A DNA stretch of 21,568 nucleotides from Methylotenera_A sp040387035 (GTDB lineage: Bacteria; Pseudomonadota; Gammaproteobacteria; Burkholderiales; Methylophilaceae): assembly GCA_040387035.1 (NCBI GenBank), contig JAZKEN010000023.1:1-21568 (forward strand). The letters run 5' to 3'. The position numbers and the translations under genes are program-made. Of this stretch, positions 6,738-14,247 are shown piece by piece (the first letter of the stretch is position 1; each line of letters starts with the position of its first letter). The notes under the pieces are model-generated. The model ran no database searches. It had not been told where the DNA came from and saw nothing but the letters and a program-made list of their open reading frames with translations.

Positions 6738-8109
6738 TGAACCGCCGCCAGTTTTTAGGTGGGCTTGGCCTGTTAGGCTTATCAGGCTTGGGATACGCCG
6801 GATTGAAATTTTGGCCTGAGCAGGGCTTATTAAATCCTTGCCTTAACAAGTTGCCAAATAGCGTTCAAAACCATCCGCTCATGCAACAAGTCTGGGCAGG
6901 CATCAACCCTGAACAGGTATGGGATAGCCATGTACACCTGGTTGGCACCGGCGATGGCAAAAGCGGCATTTGGTTTAACCCCAATATGGATAGCTACTGG
7001 CACCCCATCTTAAAAGTGCAAAAGCACTTTTACATGAATGGCAGCTGCGCGATTGATGGTGATATCGATAACAGCACCATACAGCATATGCTGACACAGC
7101 TAGAGGAGTTGCCTGCTGGTTTCAAGCTGATGCTGTTTGCTTTTGACTGGTTTCATAATGAAAGTGGCCAGCCAGTTAAAGACCAATCCATTTTCCACAT
7201 CCCCAATCAATACGCCCAGAAAATCGCCAGTGAACATGGTAATCGCTTTGAATGGGTATGCAGTATNNNNNNNNNNNNNNNNNNNNNNNNNNNNNNNNNN
7301 NNNNNNNNNNNNNNNNNNNNNNNNNNNNNNNNNNNNNNNNNNNNNNNNNNNNNNNNNNNNNNNNNNACGCCCAGAAAATCGCCAGTGAACATGGTAATCG
7401 CTTTGAATGGGTATGCAGTATCCATCCTTACCGGGCAGATGCCGTTGAGGCTTTAACACAGGCCAAGGCACAAGGCGCGCGTGCCATTAAATGGCTGCCT
7501 CAAGGCATGGGCATCGACCCTGCCTCACCCAAATGCGATGCCTTCTATGCCGCCTGTGCAGAACTGAAGCTACCGATTATTTGCCATACGGGCCGCGAAA
7601 GCGCCGTACAAGGCGGCAATCAGGATGATGCAAACCCGCTGAAGCTACGGCGCGCCTTGGATGCTGGTGTGCGCATCGTTCTGGCGCATTGCGCATCGGA
7701 TGGCGAGGATATTGATTACGACAATGGCAACAAAAAAGTAAAAAGCTTTGATCTGTTTTTACGCATGATGGATACGCCAAAGTATGAAAATTTACTATTT
7801 GGTGAAATATCGGCTATTACTTTATTCAACCATGCCTGGACCATCAAGCCGCTATTAAAACGCACCAACTTGCACCATCGACTACTCAACGGCTCTGACT
7901 ACCCGCTGCCTGGCATTTTGCCGCTCGTCTCGCTAAAACAATTGGTTGGTGAGCAATTAATAACAAAAGAAGAGTCAGGTTTTCTAGAAAGCGTGCGCCT
8001 TTACAATCCGCTGTTATTTGATTTTGCGCTTAAAAGATTAATACGATTTGAAGGTAAAGCGTTTCCTGCCCAACTATTCGAAACCAAAGCTTTTTTTACA
8101 GAATCATAA
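6737..8109 (+). CDS. Amidohydrolase-superfamily protein with Tat-like signal (gene interrupted by an assembly gap)
   Basis: Two in-frame pieces, 6737-7266 and 7422-8109, join into 405 codons once the N run and one copy of the 55-base duplication are removed; as given, the reading frame shifts across the gap. The N-terminus MNRRQFLGGLGLLGLSGLGY resembles a twin-arginine or plain export signal. The body is an amidohydrolase (Amidohydro_2-type) TIM barrel: metal motif H65-V-H67 after beta-1, K200 in AIKWLP, H232 in ICHTGRE, H266 in VLAHCAS and D336 in NGSDYPLPG. The set fits a metal-dependent hydrolase, acting in the periplasm if the signal is real. It overlaps aas and lplT by one base each, so it is co-translated with phospholipid-repair genes. 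Its substrate is unknown; a lipid headgroup or acyl-amide is possible but unsupported. Confidence 0.85.
7212..7421 (+). repeat. Identical 55-base copies flanking the N run (contig-end overlap)
   Basis: Bases 7212-7266 and 7367-7421 are identical (both begin ACGCCCAGAAAATCGCC and end GGGTATGCAGTAT) and abut the two edges of the N run. Both encode the same residues, AQKIASEHGNRFEWVCS. A real duplication would put the second half of the gene out of frame; collapsing it restores one frame. An assembly overlap is the simplest reading. Confidence 0.92.
7267..7366. other. Scaffold gap of exactly 100 N
   Basis: One hundred unresolved bases, the conventional length for a gap of unknown size. Because its two sides carry the same 55 bases, probably no sequence is missing here. 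Confidence 0.98.
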
Positions 8110-9311
8110 TGACTACGCATATCCATCCCACTTCAGACCAGTTATTTTCTCGCGGCATGGTTGCCGTATTAATTGCGCAATTCATATCGGCATTGGCCGA
8201 TAACGCGCTGCTATTTGCAGCAATTGCGCTACTAAAATCGCAATTAGCGCCGAATTGGCAAATCCCTTTACTGCAAGAATTTTTTGTAGTGGCATTTATT
8301 TTACTGGCGCCATTTGTCGGCCCATTTGCGGATGGCTTCCCCAAAGGCCGCGTGATGTTAATCGCTAATCTGCTCAAGCTATTAGGCGCATCCGCCATGA
8401 TCTTGGGCTTGAATCCTTTACTGGCTTATGGCCTGGTAGGCATAGGCGCTGCCGCGTACTCACCTGCCAAATATGGTATTTTAAGTGAGCTGGTCAGCGC
8501 AGAAAAACTGGTTAAAGCCAATGGTTTGATAGAAGGTTCAACCATTGTAGCTATTTTATTAGGCGCGGTTCTGGGTGGAAAACTAGCAGATGCTTCTGTC
8601 AGTATCGCCTTGGTAACTATTTGCGCTTGTTACCTGCTCGCCGCTATCGCTAATACCTTTATACCGCGCCTGCCCGTGGCGCGACCTGATACCAAACTAA
8701 CGCCTCTCAAACTAGTAAAAGAATTTGTAGAAGCGCTAAAAGTGCTATCAACCAATAAAGATGCGCGTTTTTCGCTTATCGGCTCTAGCGTATTTTGGGG
8801 GACAGGCTCTACCTTACGCCTGCTATTGGTTGCCTGGGTGCCTGTCGCTTTGGGCATTAACGATTTAAGCATGCCCGCCAATCTAAGCGGCGCAGTGGCC
8901 ATTGGAATCGCCATTGGTGCCGCACTGGCTGCCAAATTTATTCGGCTGGAACATGTGAACCGCGTCTTACCGGCCGGGCTATCGATAGGCGTATTCATTA
9001 TGCTGTTTGCGCATAGCAACCAACTGTATATCGCTATTGCGCTACTCATACTAATTGGCGCGGCAGGCGGATTTTATGTCGTGCCGCTGAACGCCTTGCT
9101 GCAAGAGCGCGGCCACGAAACGGTGGGGGCGGGTAACGCGGTTGCCGTGCAAAACTTTTTTGAAAATTTCTGCATGATGTCGTTAATCGCTTTATATATC
9201 GCCCTGGAAAAAAGTAATACTCCTGTCATTTACATTACATTTATATTTGGCAGCTTTATATTAGTTGCGATTAGCCTGCTTGCACGGCATCGCCTGCGTC
9301 AAAAACCATAA
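8109..9311 (+). CDS. lplT: LplT-like lysophospholipid transporter (MFS)
   Basis: A 400-residue integral membrane protein with about 12 hydrophobic segments. Its N-terminus, LFSRGMVAVLIAQFISALADNALLFAAIALL, matches the start of LplT (FLSALADNALLF-type motif). It also has PFVGPFADGFPKGRVM, the MFS loop 2-3 signature, and SPAKYGILSELV. In E. coli, LplT flips lysophosphatidylethanolamine inward across the inner membrane and feeds Aas. Length is typical (397 in E. coli). It starts inside the stop of the amidohydrolase gene (TAATG), with aas just before that, so flippase and acyltransferase are coupled as in enterobacteria but with an extra hydrolase between. Confidence 0.9.
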   Translation: MTTHIHPTSDQLFSRGMVAVLIAQFISALADNALLFAAIALLKSQLAPNWQIPLLQEFFVVAFILLAPFVGPFADGFPKGRVMLIANLLKLLGASAMILGLNPLLAYGLVGIGAAAYSPAKYGILSELVSAEKLVKANGLIEGSTIVAILLGAVLGGKLADASVSIALVTICACYLLAAIANTFIPRLPVARPDTKLTPLKLVKEFVEALKVLSTNKDARFSLIGSSVFWGTGSTLRLLLVAWVPVALGINDLSMPANLSGAVAIGIAIGAALAAKFIRLEHVNRVLPAGLSIGVFIMLFAHSNQLYIAIALLILIGAAGGFYVVPLNALLQERGHETVGAGNAVAVQNFFENFCMMSLIALYIALEKSNTPVIYITFIFGSFILVAISLLARHRLRQKP

Positions 9312-9320
9312 CTTTCGCCT

Positions 9321-9326
9321 TATAAT
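9321..9326 (+). promoter_or_regulatory. Possible internal -10 element before the LTA-synthase-like gene
   Basis: A perfect TATAAT lies in the 54-base gap between lplT and the next gene, 40 bases before its ATG. The matching -35 position holds only a weak sequence (CGTCAA region), so this may be a secondary promoter or chance. Confidence 0.3.
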
Positions 9327-9365
9327 TACACTTTTACTCATCCGCATTTTATTTTAGGTTTAAAG

Positions 9366-11342
9366 ATGTACCTTTCACATTTAATCAAAAATGCGCAGCA
9401 AGCCATATGGAAAGTCGCCAGCAAACTAGGCCCTTTCGCGCCACTTGTCAGCATGCTGTTGCTGGGCTTGATCATTTTGTCTTTATCACGCTTAGGCTTG
9501 GTATTTTGGAAATTGGAGCGGGTTGCGGCAACCGGCAAGCTGGTTGAAATCCTGTTGCAAGGCATACGTGTCGATATCATCCAGCTAAGTTTATTAGCAC
9601 TGGTTCCGCTTTTACTGGCACCGCTTTTAGCCATCAAGCCACTGTTTAAAATTTGGCAAAAATTCACTTATATCTGGGTGATATTCGCCATTGTTCTGCT
9701 GGTATTTTTAGAGGCCGCCACACCAGGATTCATTGCAGAATATGACGTACGGCCTAACCGTTTATTTGTTGAGTATCTCAAATACCCAAATGAAGTCGTC
9801 CGCATGCTGTGGGGCGGCTTCAAGATTCACGTGTTTGCCAGCATCGGGTTTGTGATTTTATCCATCTGGGCAATGCGCCATTTTATGCAGCCCTGGCTAA
9901 AAGCCAAACCTAACTGGTCAAATACAAAAATATGGCTGGTTTGGCCACTTATATTTTTATTGGCAGCTTTTGCGATACGTTCAAGTTTGGGTCATCGCCC
10001 CGCTAACCCAGCCTTATTTGCCATCACACAAGACAGCATGGTGAATAGCCTGGTATTAAATTCCGGCTACTCTGTTTTTTACGCTATTTACGATTTGCAG
10101 CACGAAAGCAAATCCAGCCAGATTTACGGCAAGATGGAGAGGGATGAGATCTTTAAATTGACAGGCGCAACGGATAGCGAAATCCCGACCCTAAAAACCT
10201 TGGTGCCGACTAATAAGCGTGATAAGCCGTTTAATCTGGTGATTATCCTGCAAGAAAGCCTGGGCGCAGGATTTGTAGAGTCACTTGGCGGCAAGCCAGT
10301 GACGCCTAACCTGGAAAAACTGAAAAGCGAAGGTATCTGGTTTGAGCAGCTGTACGCCACAGGCACGCGCTCTGTACGCGGCATTGAAGCGGTGACGGCG
10401 GGCTTTCAACCAACACCATCTGAAAGCACGGTTAAATTATCGCTAAGCCAGAAAAACTTTTTTACGCTGGCAAGCCTGCTCACCAAACAAGGCTATAACG
10501 CCGAATTTATCTACGGCGGTGAATCGCATTTTGATAATATGCGCAGCTTTTTCCTGGGTAATGGCTTTAACCAGATCACGGACCAGAAAGACTATAAAAA
10601 TCCCGTGTTTATGGGCAGCTGGGGTGCGTCTGACGAAGACCTGCTCAATAAAACCCATGAACAATTGCTAGCGCACCATGCCAGCGGTAAGCCATTCTTT
10701 ACACTGGCGTTTTCATCCTCTAACCATGCGCCATTTGAGTTCCCCGATGGCCGTATCGAATTGTATGAGCAACCCAAAGCAACCGATAATAACGCGGTCA
10801 AGTATGCCGATTATGCGATTGGGCAGTTTTTTGAAAAAGCCAAAAAAAGCCCATACTGGAAAGATACGGTATTCCTCATCGTGGCCGACCATGATATCCG
10901 TGTGCGCGGCAATACACTGGTGCCAATCGAGCATTTTCATATTCCCGGCCTGATCTTGGGCGCCGATATCAAGCCGCAAATCGTTAAAAGCATCACCAGC
11001 CAGATTGATTTACCGGTGACGGTATTATCCTTGATGGGCATCAGCGCCCAGCATCCGATGACAGGGCGCGATATATCCAAGGAACCCGCTGACTATCTGG
11101 GCCGCGCCATGATGCAGTACAACTATAATTTTGCCTGGATGCAGCAAACACGTGACAGCAATAACGTGGTGGTATTGCGCGAAGGCAAAGTGCCAGCGCA
11201 TGGTGTGTATGATGCACAGGCCAAGCAGTTGAATGAAACGGCGGCGCCAGCCAATGCCAAGGAAATCGAACAGCTCGCACTGGCCAACTCACTATTGCCC
11301 GCCTTGCTATACAGCGAACAACGTTACCACCTGCCAAAATGA
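9366..11342 (+). CDS. LTA-synthase-family membrane phosphotransferase/sulfatase-fold protein
   Basis: A 658-residue protein with about five N-terminal membrane segments (about 25-215) and a periplasmic alkaline-phosphatase/sulfatase-fold domain (about 285-600). Visible metal and active-site pieces are E297 in VIILQES, the nucleophile region ATGTRSVRGIEA (T334 the likely residue), H454 in SSNHAPF and D508-H509 in IVADHDIR. The arrangement is that of Gram-negative LtaS-like proteins, which transfer phosphoglycerol or phosphoethanolamine groups taken from phospholipids onto glycans or lipids. A Gram-negative makes no lipoteichoic acid, so the acceptor is unknown. The gene follows lplT by 54 bases and is followed by a glycan/kinase gene. 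Transfer from a phospholipid donor would leave a lipid by-product for recycling, which would link it to aas-lplT (inference). Confidence 0.87.
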   Translation: MYLSHLIKNAQQAIWKVASKLGPFAPLVSMLLLGLIILSLSRLGLVFWKLERVAATGKLVEILLQGIRVDIIQLSLLALVPLLLAPLLAIKPLFKIWQKFTYIWVIFAIVLLVFLEAATPGFIAEYDVRPNRLFVEYLKYPNEVVRMLWGGFKIHVFASIGFVILSIWAMRHFMQPWLKAKPNWSNTKIWLVWPLIFLLAAFAIRSSLGHRPANPALFAITQDSMVNSLVLNSGYSVFYAIYDLQHESKSSQIYGKMERDEIFKLTGATDSEIPTLKTLVPTNKRDKPFNLVIILQESLGAGFVESLGGKPVTPNLEKLKSEGIWFEQLYATGTRSVRGIEAVTAGFQPTPSESTVKLSLSQKNFFTLASLLTKQGYNAEFIYGGESHFDNMRSFFLGNGFNQITDQKDYKNPVFMGSWGASDEDLLNKTHEQLLAHHASGKPFFTLAFSSSNHAPFEFPDGRIELYEQPKATDNNAVKYADYAIGQFFEKAKKSPYWKDTVFLIVADHDIRVRGNTLVPIEHFHIPGLILGADIKPQIVKSITSQIDLPVTVLSLMGISAQHPMTGRDISKEPADYLGRAMMQYNYNFAWMQQTRDSNNVVVLREGKVPAHGVYDAQAKQLNETAAPANAKEIEQLALANSLLPALLYSEQRYHLPK

Positions 11343-11352
11343 GTTTGATTTA

Positions 11353-13608
11353 ATGAGCGCACATCAAACTTCCATGCTCACCAAGCGGGTAATCCGCGAT
11401 GGCTTAAGCTATATTTTAAAAGGTGGTTTGCGCATTAAAAACGGGCATTTACCTACCCGCCAGCACACCATACCCGCTAATTTTATTGGCGTTTGCGTGG
11501 CTTCTAATGCCAATCAGGCAACTGACGATTACATCATATTGCAATTACAAAAACTGGGCATCAGGCGCGTGCGCTTGGATTTTTCTTATGGCGATTTAAC
11601 CGGCTTTAACGCGCGTTTTTTACACCGATTAATAGCCGAAAAATTTGAAGTGACTTTGCATCTTTTGCAGCCATTTGCCGTTGCTAAAAATATGCACACT
11701 ACAAGCGAACAAAGTATTTGGCGCGATTTTTTAGCGCAGGTACTGAATACTTTTGGTGCGGATATTCAGGCGGTTGAAATTGGCAACACGCTGAATCGCA
11801 AGCGCTGGGCAGGTTATACACTGCATGGTTTTTTAGGTGCATGGGCGATTGCGCACGCTGAAGTTAAAGCGCGGGGCGTGACCTTAATCGGCCCTAATAT
11901 CCAGGATTTTGAGCCTTTATATAATGTTAGTCTGCTTAAAACATTAAAAAACCTCAATCAATTACCCGATATCCATAGCGACAATTTGTTTGTGGAACGG
12001 GTGACCGAGCCGGAGCGTTTTGATCACCGCATTTTTAAATATCAATGGGCGCGCTTTTTTAAATACAACCTAATTAAAAAAGCGCGTATTTTGCAAAAAA
12101 TTGGGCAAGATTTTGGCGTAACGCGTACGGCATCTTCCGTCGCCTTTTGGGCGATCTACCGTATACAGCGCCTTTTACCCGACGGCCTGCAAAAGCAGGC
12201 TGACTATGCCGCGCGTTATTTTTTGCTGCTAGCCGCCTCAGGCAGCTTAACGCAAGCCAATTGGGGCGCACTTGTTTGCCAGCGGGAAGGCCTGATTACA
12301 GATGGCCTGACGGAAGCGCAGTATCCCGTTCTGGAGCGCGTTGCGCACTATAAAAATGCGGATGGCGACCTCAAGAACTACCAGCACCACCCCAGCTTTA
12401 ATGCGGTAAAAACAGTGGCAAACCTGATTCAAGGCGCAAGCTATATCGGGCCGATTGTCACAGCAAACGGTTTGGAAATCCACCATTTCTTACAAGGCAA
12501 TACGCATATGCATGCTGCCTGGGCCATTAATGGGAAAATGGCTTTTTTAAGTGATATTTACCCGACAGACGCGCTGAAAACAGCCAGCATATTACACCGT
12601 GATGGTGAATTGCTGCTTAAAAATAAGGATCTTATTACAGAATCACCTATCTACCTGCTTTGGGATGATTCATCACCGGCAAAACAAGCATCACCCATTA
12701 GTACCCCCACCCTGGCCCAAGACATTGCCATTCATGCGCACATTGCCGATCTGAATTATTTCAAATTTAAAGAGGGTGACTGGCAAGGTTTGGTATTGGC
12801 CAAGGACGCGGCTGATGCGCAAATATTGATGCAAAAACTTCACCCTGATACCTTGCGTGCGCCGAACAAAGACGGCGCACTCAGGCATGCGCGCAATGCG
12901 ATTTGGGCAGTGCCAGATCCAAGACAGGTGGATGCGGCGAGACAATTAACCGTCAAGCAACCCATGAAAATGTACCCGCATAAAGCGTTTTTAGACCGCT
13001 TTAAGCCCAGCAAAGCTAAACGCAGCTGGAATGGCGCGATGGAATTGATGCGGCGTGGTGTGGGTACCGCGCAACCTGTGGCCTATTTTGAAAAGATTGG
13101 TGACAGCACACTGAAGCAAAATTTCTATATCTGTGAATTTGTAAAAGCAGATGCCAATATTGGGCAGATATTTGCGGCTTATAGCAGGGGTGAGCTTGAT
13201 TTTCTTGGTTTAAAACCTGAATCGGTCTATTCCCAGCTAGCGCAATATTGCCATACCATGCATAGCCGTGGCGTGCATTTCAGGGACCTATCCGGCGGCA
13301 ATATCCTGGTCAATATTGGGACCAATAATGCACTCAGTTTTTCGCTGATCGACACAGCGCGCATCCATGCTTACAACCACGGTATTGCTTTTAATTTGCG
13401 CATCGCCGATTTAACACGTGCCTGTCACAAGCTGAATTGGGCAGGGCGTGAGCGCTTTATGCAAATCTACTTGGGGCTTTCCGGCAGGCGGTTCACCTGG
13501 CAAAACCGTTTACAGTTCCAGCTGTACGATTTTAAGGTATCGCTTAAACGCACCATAGGCCGTAAAGGAATCAAGCGCTTGATGAAGCGAATAAAAGGCC
13601 AGGCTTAA
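11353..13608 (+). CDS. Fusion of a glycoside-hydrolase-like barrel with a WaaP/InaA-type kinase domain
   Basis: Starting at the ATG 11 bases after the preceding stop gives 751 residues; the frame is open further upstream inside the previous gene, but that part reads as an out-of-frame shadow. Residues about 40-330 look like a clan GH-A TIM barrel (NFIGVCVASNA, LGIRRVRLDFSYGD, VEIGNTLNRKRWAGYT, GVTLIGPNIQDFE). The usual Asn-Glu acid/base pair at the end of strand 4 reads N145-T146, so catalysis is doubtful. Residues about 530-735 resemble the Kdo/heptose kinase (WaaP/InaA) fold: catalytic loop H642-FRDLSGGN-650 and metal-binding D667 in LIDTAR. The C-terminus is basic. No signal peptide or membrane segment is visible, so a cytosolic envelope-sugar kinase is likely. 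Substrate unknown. Confidence 0.75.
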   Translation: MSAHQTSMLTKRVIRDGLSYILKGGLRIKNGHLPTRQHTIPANFIGVCVASNANQATDDYIILQLQKLGIRRVRLDFSYGDLTGFNARFLHRLIAEKFEVTLHLLQPFAVAKNMHTTSEQSIWRDFLAQVLNTFGADIQAVEIGNTLNRKRWAGYTLHGFLGAWAIAHAEVKARGVTLIGPNIQDFEPLYNVSLLKTLKNLNQLPDIHSDNLFVERVTEPERFDHRIFKYQWARFFKYNLIKKARILQKIGQDFGVTRTASSVAFWAIYRIQRLLPDGLQKQADYAARYFLLLAASGSLTQANWGALVCQREGLITDGLTEAQYPVLERVAHYKNADGDLKNYQHHPSFNAVKTVANLIQGASYIGPIVTANGLEIHHFLQGNTHMHAAWAINGKMAFLSDIYPTDALKTASILHRDGELLLKNKDLITESPIYLLWDDSSPAKQASPISTPTLAQDIAIHAHIADLNYFKFKEGDWQGLVLAKDAADAQILMQKLHPDTLRAPNKDGALRHARNAIWAVPDPRQVDAARQLTVKQPMKMYPHKAFLDRFKPSKAKRSWNGAMELMRRGVGTAQPVAYFEKIGDSTLKQNFYICEFVKADANIGQIFAAYSRGELDFLGLKPESVYSQLAQYCHTMHSRGVHFRDLSGGNILVNIGTNNALSFSLIDTARIHAYNHGIAFNLRIADLTRACHKLNWAGRERFMQIYLGLSGRRFTWQNRLQFQLYDFKVSLKRTIGRKGIKRLMKRIKGQA

Positions 13609-13614
13609 GGCCTT
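13595..13614 (+). terminator. Weak hairpin at the end of the envelope operon
   Basis: AAGGCC (13595-13600) pairs with GGCCTT (13609-13614) across the stop codon of the kinase gene, followed by the AT-rich AAATTTATT. The stem is short and the T tract poor, so termination here is uncertain. Confidence 0.3.
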
Positions 13615-13751
13615 AAATTTATTCTAATGAAAATCATGAGTGCCTTTTAAGTGCTTTAGATAGAAGCTTATCGAATTGGTGGCGTAGTATTCAACTTACG
13701 TTATGCAGTTGTGAAAACAAAGCGAACGAATTTAAACCTAAGGAGATTACT

Positions 13752-13823
13752 ATGTGGACAACACCAGCTGCTACTGAAATGCGTTTCGGTTTCGAAGTTA
13801 CAATGTACGTAATGAACAAATAA
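13752..13823 (+). CDS. pqqA: PqqA, precursor peptide of pyrroloquinoline quinone
   Basis: A 23-residue peptide beginning MWTTPAATEMRFGFEVTMY. The RFGFEVTMY core is diagnostic of PqqA: E15 and Y19 are the residues joined by the radical-SAM enzyme PqqE and excised to make PQQ. A strong ribosome binding site AAGGAG (13740-13745) lies six bases before the ATG, and a terminator follows 20 bases after the stop, so it is transcribed alone. No pqqB, C, D or E is nearby. PQQ is the redox cofactor of periplasmic methanol and other alcohol dehydrogenases. I found no convincing sigma-70 promoter in 13615-13739. The neighbouring subtilase is convergent and beyond the terminator, so a processing role for it is not supported. 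Confidence 0.93.
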   Translation: MWTTPAATEMRFGFEVTMYVMNK

Positions 13824-13842
13824 TTATTCGTTCTCCGTATAT

Positions 13843-13867
13843 AAAAGAGCACTTAATGTGCTCTTTT
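13843..13867 (+). terminator. Terminator of pqqA
   Basis: AAAAGAGCAC (13843-13852) pairs perfectly with GTGCTCTTTT (13858-13867) around a five-base loop and runs into further T residues (to 13870). It closes the pqqA transcript directly, so no other pqq gene can be in this operon. Confidence 0.92.
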
Positions 13868-13929
13868 TTTATGCCTAGCGTTGATGACTTTACCGCTGTC
13901 GACTATACAGTTTCAACCGGTTGGTTACC

Positions 13930-13958
13930 CCAATAACCAGCAAGAAGCTGGTTATTGG
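13930..13958. repeat. Perfect hairpin between the convergent pqqA and protease units
   Basis: CCAATAACCAGC (13930-13941) pairs with GCTGGTTATTGG (13947-13958) over a five-base loop, AAGAA. No T tract follows on either strand. It could end the minus-strand protease transcript in a Rho-assisted way or stabilise its 3' end. A TGATGAC/GTCATCA pair (13882-13888 and 13974-13980) brackets the hairpin, perhaps as an outer stem. Confidence 0.6.
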
Positions 13959-13985
13959 AGTTGCAAACATACTGTCATCAGTTGA

Positions 13986-14222
13986 CTAGAGCACATGCAT
14001 ATTGATATCGAACTCAATACTCTTGATTGCATCTAATTTCTCCAAGTTCAATATTTGTTGCCCAGTCAGCGATCCCTTGTATAAATTATCCAGTCCATTT
14101 ATCGGTGTCAAGCCCAAGTTAAAAACTTCTTCGGTTGTCAGCAAACCCACAACCACAACCTGAATTGGCTTGCTTAAGTGAGATAAGCATTTCTGCTTTA
14201 ATGCATTATTGATTTTGTCCAT
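13986..14222 (-). CDS. Small protein resembling a subtilase propeptide (I9-like inhibitor)
   Basis: The best start is the ATG at 14222, with GGTGG upstream, giving 78 residues (MDKINNALKQKCLSHLSKPI...); a longer frame to 14300 would overlap the protease and has no ribosome binding site I can see. No signal peptide. The second half, GSLTGQQILNLEKLDAIKSI followed by EFDINMHVL, aligns with residues 61-92 of the adjacent protease propeptide, which ends ILAVEEDLEMHIL against IKSIEFDINMHVL here. Both start with a beta-strand (IQVVVVGL / RYIVTFAD). Free-standing I9 domains act as tight protease inhibitors or folding helpers. It begins 25 bases after the protease stop on the same strand, so it is co-transcribed with its presumed target. 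Function is inferred. Confidence 0.65.
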   Translation of the reverse strand: MDKINNALKQKCLSHLSKPIQVVVVGLLTTEEVFNLGLTPINGLDNLYKGSLTGQQILNLEKLDAIKSIEFDINMHVL

Positions 14223-14247
14223 CTCGTCCACCTTAATAAATGACTGA

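Noticed and set aside
7252..7471. Tandem duplication or frameshifted pseudogene in the amidohydrolase
   Set aside because: The identical 55-base copies touch the edges of a 100-N placeholder, and collapsing them restores one perfect frame, so an assembly overlap explains the pattern better.
8630..9049. 139-codon minus-strand frame opposite lplT
   Set aside because: Shadow of the transporter gene; no family resemblance and no start signals.
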